Origin: Streptomyces aurantiogriseus
Lineage (GTDB): Bacteria; Actinomycetota; Actinomycetes; Streptomycetales; Streptomycetaceae
DNA: 64,000 bases
Assembly: GCF_014649375.1 (NCBI RefSeq)
Contig: NZ_BMSX01000030.1
Span: 1-64,000, forward strand
Direction: 5' to 3'
Shown: positions 58,664 to 64,000 of the stretch, piece by piece
How the letters are laid out: each line of letters starts with the position of its first letter
How positions within the stretch are numbered: the first letter of the stretch is position 1
Translations under genes and position numbers: made by a program
The notes under the pieces: model-generated
Told to the model about the DNA's origin: nothing
Databases searched by the model: none
The model's input: the letters and a program-made list of their open reading frames with translations, nothing else

Positions 58664-60286
58664 TCAAGCCGAGACGCGGGACTCCGTGGCATCCCGAGGC
58701 CCGGGCAGCTCCACCGCGCAGGACTCGGCCTCGTCGCAGGACTCGACCTCGTCGCAGTGCATGACCCGCGGCAAGCGCAACGCCATCACCGCCCCCAGCA
58801 ACAACAGCCCCGCGCTCACCAGCAAGGTGACATGCAGCCCGTGCACGAAACAGTCCCGGGCCGTCTGCCGCAGGGCCACCCCCGCCGGCCCCCCGAGCCG
58901 CCCGGCGACCTCGTAGGCCTCCCCCAGCGAATGCCCCGCCGCGGCCGACGCCGACGCCGGCACCCCGGGCACCGACGACAATCCGGGCGCGTACGCCGCG
59001 TTCATCACGCTGCCCAGCAGGGCGATCCCGATTCCGGCCCCCAGCTGGTACGACGTCTCCCCGATCGCCGCAGCCCCACCCGCCTGCTCCGGCGGAGCCT
59101 CGCTCAGCATCGACTCGTACGCCGCGAACAGGGTCGTCTCCAGCCCGAAGCCGAGCAGCACGAACCCGAACAGCAGCAGGCCCGTGTTGTCCGCCTCGCC
59201 CATCGCGGTCAGCGTCAGCACCGCCGCCGCCGTGAGACAGAACCCCCCGCTCACCATGCGCCGCGGCCCGAACCGCCGTAGCAACCGTGCCCCGGCCAAC
59301 CCCGCGGCCATCGCCGCGAAGGTCAGCGGCAGCAGCCGCAGCCCCGTCTCCAGCGGGGACAACCCCAGCACCAGCTGCAGGTACTGCGCCGCGATCAGCT
59401 CGAGCCCCACCAGCGCCAGCATCGCCAGCACGATGCACCCCACCGATGTGCTGAACGCCGGCCGGCCGAACATCCGCAGGTCCACCAGCGGATGGGTCCG
59501 CCGCCGCTGACGCCGTACGAAGACGAGGATCAGCGCCACGCCCGCCACCAGCGGCACGAGGGTGAACGCGCCCACCTCCCCGCCGCCCAGCCGCTTTACG
59601 CCCAGCACGACGCCGAACAGCCCGGCGGCGGCCATCAGCGCGCCGACGACGTCCCACGGCCCGTCCCCCGCGCCCCGCGACTCCGGCAGCAGCAGCCGTC
59701 CCACCGGGAGGCTGACCAGCATGAGCGGGATGTTGACGAGGAAGACCGAGCCCCACCAGAAGTGCTCGAGCAGGAAGCCCCCGAGCAACGGCCCCACCGC
59801 CGCCCCCACCGCGGCCACCGCACTCCAGATACCGATGGCGAGCGCCCGCTCCCGTCGGTCGGGAAACACCTGCCGCAGGATCGACAACGTCGCCGGCATG
59901 ATCATCGCACCGCCGACACCGAGCAGCGCCCGCGCGACGATCAGCACCTCGGCACTGCCGGCGAACGCCGCCATCGCGGAGGCGACACCGAACAGCGCGT
60001 ACCCCAGCAGCAGGACCCTTCTGCGGCCCACCTTGTCACCGAGGGTGCCGAAGAGGATCAGCAGCGAGGCGCAGACCAGCGGGTAGGTGTCGACGATCCA
60101 GAGCAGCTCGATCGCGCCGGGCCGGAGGTCCTCGGTGACGGCGGGCACCGCGACGTGCAGCACGGTCGCGTCGACGGCGACCAGCAGCAGGCTGACGCAC
60201 AGCACCACGAGCACGATCCAGCGGTTGGCACCGGCCCCGGCCGCCCGACGGCGCAGCCCGACGGCAGCCGTGGTCGTCCCGGACAT
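58664..60286 (-). CDS. DHA2 family MFS multidrug exporter
   Basis: A 540-residue 14-helix MFS exporter of the DHA2 family. The N-terminal LLLVAVDATVLHVAVPAV and motif A GTLGDKVGRRRVLLLG are clear, as is the antiporter motif C-like ALLGVGGAMIMPATL. The ATG at 60286 has GGGAGG upstream. The C-terminal tail beyond the last helix (MHCDEVESCDEAESCAVE) contains a short direct repeat with three Cys. No regulator is adjacent. The 170 bases between its stop and the sepF-like terminator hold no supported gene. Confidence 0.92.
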   Translation of the reverse strand: MSGTTTAAVGLRRRAAGAGANRWIVLVVLCVSLLLVAVDATVLHVAVPAVTEDLRPGAIELLWIVDTYPLVCASLLILFGTLGDKVGRRRVLLLGYALFGVASAMAAFAGSAEVLIVARALLGVGGAMIMPATLSILRQVFPDRRERALAIGIWSAVAAVGAAVGPLLGGFLLEHFWWGSVFLVNIPLMLVSLPVGRLLLPESRGAGDGPWDVVGALMAAAGLFGVVLGVKRLGGGEVGAFTLVPLVAGVALILVFVRRQRRRTHPLVDLRMFGRPAFSTSVGCIVLAMLALVGLELIAAQYLQLVLGLSPLETGLRLLPLTFAAMAAGLAGARLLRRFGPRRMVSGGFCLTAAAVLTLTAMGEADNTGLLLFGFVLLGFGLETTLFAAYESMLSEAPPEQAGGAAAIGETSYQLGAGIGIALLGSVMNAAYAPGLSSVPGVPASASAAAGHSLGEAYEVAGRLGGPAGVALRQTARDCFVHGLHVTLLVSAGLLLLGAVMALRLPRVMHCDEVESCDEAESCAVELPGPRDATESRVSA

Positions 60287-60544
60287 GTACGTACCTCCCA
60301 GGTGTTCCTCGGGTTCGGCGGGCTCGCGGGGTGGGGACTCCCCGCGACTCGGCCGGAGAGGAGCGGTGGTCTCCGGCCCGCGCAGACGAACGGCGAGTGA
60401 CACGCAGCGTACGCGAGTTCGCGGCGCGGCCACGTGGCGGACCTCTCACAGTCCAGGGGGATCGGTGTGGCGTACACCACTCTCCTCACAGCCCGTACAC
60501 CCCGGCACACCCTCCGGTGGTGCGCCCGGCCGATAATCGAGCCC

Positions 60545-61780
60545 GTGACCGATCTTGAAACGCGCGCGGCGCCCGGCTCTGCGGCCCTGCGCCGGGCGGC
60601 CCCGGCCCTCCTCGGGTACGCGGCCGTCCGCGCCCTGGGGCTGCTCGCCCTCGCCCTGTGGAGCGCCGCGCGCGACAAGAGCGCGTACACATTGCTGACG
60701 GCCCGCTGGGACTCCCTGTGGTACGTGCGGGTCGCCGAGCTGGGGTACGGCTACGAGGTGCGCCTGCCGAACGGCGACGTGCACTCCAACCTCGCCTTCT
60801 TCCCGCTGCTGCCGTGGCTGGAGCGCCTGCTGCACGCGACGACCCCGCTGTCGTACGCCGGCGCCGGTTTCACCGTCTCCCTGCTCGCCTCGCTCGCCGC
60901 GGCCTGGGGGATCTTCGCGGTCGCCGACCATGTGTACGGGCGCCGGGCCGGGGTGTGCGCCGTCCTGCTGTGGGCGGTGCTGCCCGTCGGGATCGTGCAG
61001 TCGATGGCGTACAGCGAGTCACTGTTCACCGCGCTGGCCGCCTGGTCGCTGTACGCGGTGCTGACCGGCCGGTGGGTGACCGCGGGCGCGCTGGCGTCGC
61101 TGGCCGGTCTGACCCGGCCGGTGGGGCTCGCCGTGGTGGCGGCGGTGTGGGTGTCGGGTGTGCTCTCGTTCGTGCGAGACAGGAGCGCGGCGCGGACCGA
61201 GGGCGCACAGACGGCCGCACGCGCTCCCCAGTCGCCCCCTGGCGCCCCTCCCCGGCGTGCACCGACCCCAGGAGGCGGGGGCGTCGCGGAACGCGCCCTC
61301 GGCCTCCTTCTCGCGCCCCTCGGCGCCGTCGGCTATGTCCTCTGGGTCGGCCACCACACCGGCAAGGGCCCTCTCGGCTATCTCGACGTCCAGGCGGGCT
61401 GGCGCAACGGCTTCGACGGCGGCTACGCCTTCGCCCGCTTCATCATCGACAAGTTCACGTCAATTCCGTCGGCCTTCGCCGGGCTCGGCCTGATCGTCGG
61501 CGTCGCCCTGCTGCTCTGGCTGTATCTGGTCTGCGTACGACAGCGCCAGCCGCTTCCGCTGCTGGTGTACGCGGGTGTCGTCCTCGCGCTCGCCCTGTGC
61601 GCGTCGAGCTACTTCGGCTCGAAACCGCGCCTGCTGCTCCCCGCGTTCCCGCTGCTGCTCCCCCTCGCCCTGGCCCTCGCCCGGCTGCGGACGCCGAGAT
61701 CCGCGCTGGTGGTGGCCGGTGTCGCCGTGGCGTCGGCGGTGTACGGCGCCTGGTGGCTGAACGGCTCCGGTCCGCCATGA
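60545..61780 (+). CDS. Membrane mannosyltransferase-like protein (GT-C fold)
   Basis: A 411-residue polytopic protein with about ten helices. The first extracytoplasmic loop has TARWDSLWYVRVAELGYGYE followed by HSNLAFFPLLPWLERLL, the pattern of GT-C/PIG-V-like mannosyltransferases that use polyprenyl-phosphate-mannose. The acidic Asp in RWDSLWY is the probable catalytic residue. GTG at 60545 is chosen; the ribosome site is weak. A Pro-rich loop (PQSPPGAPPRRAP) splits the two halves. Likely glycosylates lipids or secreted proteins. Confidence 0.75.
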   Translation: MTDLETRAAPGSAALRRAAPALLGYAAVRALGLLALALWSAARDKSAYTLLTARWDSLWYVRVAELGYGYEVRLPNGDVHSNLAFFPLLPWLERLLHATTPLSYAGAGFTVSLLASLAAAWGIFAVADHVYGRRAGVCAVLLWAVLPVGIVQSMAYSESLFTALAAWSLYAVLTGRWVTAGALASLAGLTRPVGLAVVAAVWVSGVLSFVRDRSAARTEGAQTAARAPQSPPGAPPRRAPTPGGGGVAERALGLLLAPLGAVGYVLWVGHHTGKGPLGYLDVQAGWRNGFDGGYAFARFIIDKFTSIPSAFAGLGLIVGVALLLWLYLVCVRQRQPLPLLVYAGVVLALALCASSYFGSKPRLLLPAFPLLLPLALALARLRTPRSALVVAGVAVASAVYGAWWLNGSGPP

Positions 61781-62018
61781 TCATCTCCGTACTACCGGTG
61801 AGCGGGCCGGGAATGCCGCCCGAGGATTCGGTGAACTCATTCATAAGCCCCCTAAAACTATCCCTCGAAATGATCAAAAGAATTGAAGGGAAGGGCGTTC
61901 GACGATTACCGAATCCTGAGGAATAAAGGCCGTCCTGAGAGCAATCCCACATCACATGGTCATCACAAACCCGTGGATTCGACCGAGAACTGAGCTCACT
62001 CGCTGTAACGTCGATTGG

Positions 62019-63008
62019 GTGCGTACCAAACGAACCCTCACCCGTCTGGACCGGGTGTTCGCCAGGCTCGACCGGGAGCCGGAACGGCCGACCCACATCG
62101 ATGTGCCGAAGATGAGCCGGCACCGGGTCGCGCTGTTCGCCTCGACCCTGGCCTTCTATCTGGCGATCGTGTGGCTCGTGGTGATCACCTCGTGGCTGGT
62201 CCGCCTCGACTGGCAGGTCATGTTCTTCCGGCCGTACCAGCAGTGGTCCGAAATCCACTGGTTCGTCGACTACTACGTGGTCCTCGGCCAGCGCGGCCCC
62301 ACCGCCGTGATGGTCGCCGCCTGGCTCGGCTGGAGATCCTGGCGCCAGCACACCCTGCGCCCGCTGCTCACACTCGGCACCTCGCTGCTGCTGCTGAACA
62401 TCACCGTGGGCGCCGCGAAGATCGGCATGGGCCGTCTCGGACCGCACTACGCCACCACGATCGGCTCGAACGAGATGGGTCTGGGCGGCGATATATTTCC
62501 CAGCGGCCACACCGCCAACGCGGTCGTGACCTGGGGAATCCTGGCATATCTGGCCTCCACCCCGAGAGCCCGCAGATGGCTGTCCGCCCTCTCCGCGGTC
62601 ACCTCGCTCGGCGTCGGCCTGGCCACGGTCTACCTGGGTACGCACTGGCTGAGCGACGTGGTCCTCGGCTGGGCCGCCGGTCTGCTGATCCTGCTGGCGC
62701 TGCCCTGGTTCGAGCCGCTGATCGCCCGCGCCGAGGTCTGGATCTTCACCCTGCGCGACCGCTGGCGTGCCCGCAGCGCCGGTACGGTGCCCGCGCCCGT
62801 CCCGGTCCCGGTGCCCGTGCCGCTCAAGCCGCGCGCCGCGGCCCAGGACGAGGCCGCGGCCCGTGCGCCCAGGGCGCCGGTCTACCTCGCTCCCAGCCCG
62901 CACACGGTCCGTTCGGAGCGCACCCCGGTCACCCCCGTCGGCAGCCGCCGGCCGCCGCACCCCGACCGGCTGCCACGGGGTACGACCACCTCGACGGCCC
63001 GCCCCTGA
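62019..63008 (+). CDS. PAP2 family membrane phosphatase
   Basis: A 329-residue type 2 phosphatidic acid phosphatase-like protein with six membrane helices. Signature: KIGMGRLGP (the KxxxxxxRP-type motif, with the final residues RLGP), FPSGHTANAV (PSGH) and LGTHWLSDVVLG (the SR...H...D type third motif in relaxed form). Such enzymes dephosphorylate lipid phosphates including undecaprenyl pyrophosphate. A Pro/Val-repeat linker (APVPVPVPVP) leads into a basic, disordered C-terminus. GTG at 62019 is the chosen start, after an AT-rich promoter region. Confidence 0.88.
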   Translation: MRTKRTLTRLDRVFARLDREPERPTHIDVPKMSRHRVALFASTLAFYLAIVWLVVITSWLVRLDWQVMFFRPYQQWSEIHWFVDYYVVLGQRGPTAVMVAAWLGWRSWRQHTLRPLLTLGTSLLLLNITVGAAKIGMGRLGPHYATTIGSNEMGLGGDIFPSGHTANAVVTWGILAYLASTPRARRWLSALSAVTSLGVGLATVYLGTHWLSDVVLGWAAGLLILLALPWFEPLIARAEVWIFTLRDRWRARSAGTVPAPVPVPVPVPLKPRAAAQDEAAARAPRAPVYLAPSPHTVRSERTPVTPVGSRRPPHPDRLPRGTTTSTARP

Positions 63009-63063
63009 CAGGCGGCTGACCGGCTGCGGGGCCCTCGGTACGCACAGCCCGGCCCCGCACGCC

Positions 63064-63098
63064 AAGGCCCCGGTTCCTGGTCCAGGAGCCGGGGCCTT
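63064..63098. terminator. Bidirectional hairpin terminator
   Basis: AAGGCCCCGGTTCCTG pairs with CAGGAGCCGGGGCCTT (16 bp, one G-U) between the convergent PAP2 and I78 genes, ending in TT and followed by TTC-like bases. Confidence 0.75.
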
Positions 63099-63125
63099 CG
63101 TCGTCGGTACGGGTGTCCGGGGGTC

Positions 63126-63341
63126 TCAGCCCTTCCAGGCGCGGACCACGCGGCCGTCGCTCACCTCGAAGTTCAGCCGGCCCACGCGGTACTCCATGGT
63201 GATGATCGTTCCGGGCGCCAGCGAGCGCACCGTCGACCACCCCCGTTCCCGGGCGAGGTGCTCGGCCCGCGCGGCCTCGAGGCCGACGTACCCGTCCGGA
63301 CTGTCCTGGGGCTCCGCTGGCGGAGTGGGAATCGGTGCCAT
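63126..63341 (-). CDS. I78 family peptidase inhibitor
   Basis: A 71-residue protein matching the small I78 (elastase-inhibitor-like) family: YVGLEAARAEHLARERGW, then RVGRLNFEVSDGRVVRAWKG at the C-terminus. No signal peptide, so it may act in the cytoplasm or not be an inhibitor. The Pro-rich N-terminus is variable. It is convergent with the PAP2 gene. Confidence 0.8.
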   Translation of the reverse strand: MAPIPTPPAEPQDSPDGYVGLEAARAEHLARERGWSTVRSLAPGTIITMEYRVGRLNFEVSDGRVVRAWKG

Positions 63342-63786
63342 ACCGCCACGCTAGGCCGAGGGCGCCGCTCCGGGAACCCCGAACCAGAGATGTGGATCAC
63401 TCCGGTCACACTTCTGTCACAGGATCACGACGTGCGTTTCGGCCGCGATGACATCGGTTCCGCCACAGCGGACCGTCACACGTACGAGCGGTTCCGTACG
63501 CCTTCCGCGCGCATTCGAACGCAATTCCCGCGTGTCGTCCCGGCTGCCCGGAATAACCCGGCGGAAAGTTCCCGGAGAACCGTCCCCGGGCCCCGTTCCA
63601 TTCCGATTCCGTGCGGCTCCGCCGGAGCTGATTCCTCATAGGAAATACACGGCTCCCTCACACATCCTCCGTCCGCTCCTGCCGGTGCACGCGGCGGCGC
63701 GAGCATCACGGCGGCAGCTCGCGGGCACCCGTGCGGCGCGGGCGACGGCGGGCCCGGGGCGCGACGAGCGAAGGGGCGAGCGAGCG
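63342..63786. other. Long upstream region of the oxidase gene
   Basis: No gene is supported in these 445 bases. They contain GTCACACTTCTGTCACAGGATC (two TGTCAC/GTCACA motifs, about 63402-63424) near the I78 start, and an AT-richer patch at 63630-63655. Short ORFs here have poor codon bias. Confidence 0.4.
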
Positions 63787-64000
63787 ATGGGGACGGAGAC
63801 CGTACCGGCGACGGCGCGAGCCGTGGGGGCCAGACGGGCCGGCCGGGTCGTCGTGGACTGGCTGACCACCACCGACCACAAGAAGATCGGTCACCTCTAC
63901 CTGATCACGTCGTTCGCGTTCTTTCTGATCGGCGGGGTCATGGCACTGATCATGCGGGCCGAGCTCGGCCGGCCGGGGATGCAGATCGTGAACAACGAGC
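63787..64000 (+). CDS. ctaD: Cytochrome c oxidase subunit I, 5' part
   Basis: The frame from ATG 63787 (AAGGGG upstream) runs off the window after 71 codons. It reads WLTTTDHKKIGHLYLITSFAFF and then GGVMALIMRAELGRPGMQIV, the standard N-terminus and first helix of the heme-copper oxidase subunit I, the catalytic subunit of aerobic respiration. The preceding gene is not ctaC, so this may be an isolated paralogue. Confidence 0.92.
   Translation, partial: MGTETVPATARAVGARRAGRVVVDWLTTTDHKKIGHLYLITSFAFFLIGGVMALIMRAELGRPGMQIVNNE

Noticed and set aside
61777..61926. A 49-codon frame overlapping the mannosyltransferase stop by ATGA
   Set aside because: It uses many rare codons, including TTA and ATA, in an AT-rich stretch that looks like the PAP2 promoter region; no recognisable protein features.

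Overview
The window is a high-GC actinobacterial chromosome segment that reads as Streptomyces. Codon use, GTG/TTG starts, ATGA start-stop overlaps, many secreted hydrolases and the gene families present all point that way. From memory, the order (hmgA, a SigK-type sigma/anti-sigma pair, an SGNH esterase, dnaE2, a SepF paralogue) resembles the SCO1715-SCO1750 part of the S. coelicolor core chromosome; no alignment was run.

Layout. 0.2-7.5 kb: a membrane-anchored surface protein, a CitMHS citrate carrier with an MFS exporter, a molybdopterin oxidoreductase, and a translationally coupled lipoprotein and TetR gene. 7.7-11.7 kb: homogentisate dioxygenase, a HutC-type GntR regulator, a free-standing type ISP-like specificity domain and a TetR regulator. 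11.8-14.7 kb: a DrrAB-type ABC exporter facing that TetR gene across paired operators, then a CaiB-type CoA transferase. 14.7-24.4 kb: an ECF sigma/anti-sigma pair facing DUF4331, TPR and NicO-type metal-exporter genes, then a sensor Ser/Thr kinase and an SGNH esterase. 24.7-31.4 kb: a subtilisin, two glycosyltransferases with a polysaccharide deacetylase, an AAA ATPase and a DUF72 protein. 31.4-37.8 kb: small regulators and acetyltransferases (one frameshifted), a methyltransferase with a possible DNA-damage promoter, a lytic polysaccharide monooxygenase with a sortase signal, a lipase, and a MarR/cupin pair with duplicated operators.

37.8-45.3 kb is the most rearranged stretch. It holds a decayed dnaE2-imuB junction, a pirin gene, a MarR regulator, an acetyltransferase, an oxidoreductase fragment and, further on, an intact LexA-type dnaE2-imuB mutagenesis cassette. 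One palindrome, AGTTGAT-N2-ATCAACT, recurs through it and probably marks a local MarR regulon. 45.7-48.2 kb: two streptogrisin-type proteases. 48.5-56.5 kb: a divergent cluster that I interpret as organosulfur uptake and oxidation (ABC transporter, two flavin monooxygenases, an FAD/NAD(P) protein, DUF1684), with a cysteine-ending leader peptide ahead of the binding protein. 56.5-64 kb: a DUF5685 protein with an extreme Cys-rich tail, a SepF paralogue, a DHA2 exporter, a membrane mannosyltransferase-like protein, a PAP2 phosphatase, an I78 inhibitor and the start of a cytochrome c oxidase subunit I gene.

No rRNA, tRNA, CRISPR array, insertion sequence or prophage was recognised. The best candidates for new biology are the redox-ECF/DUF4331/TPR/NicO cluster, the Cys leader peptide with its leaderless-looking promoter, the Cys-rich DUF5685 protein, and the recurring MarR palindrome around the decayed dnaE2 copy.
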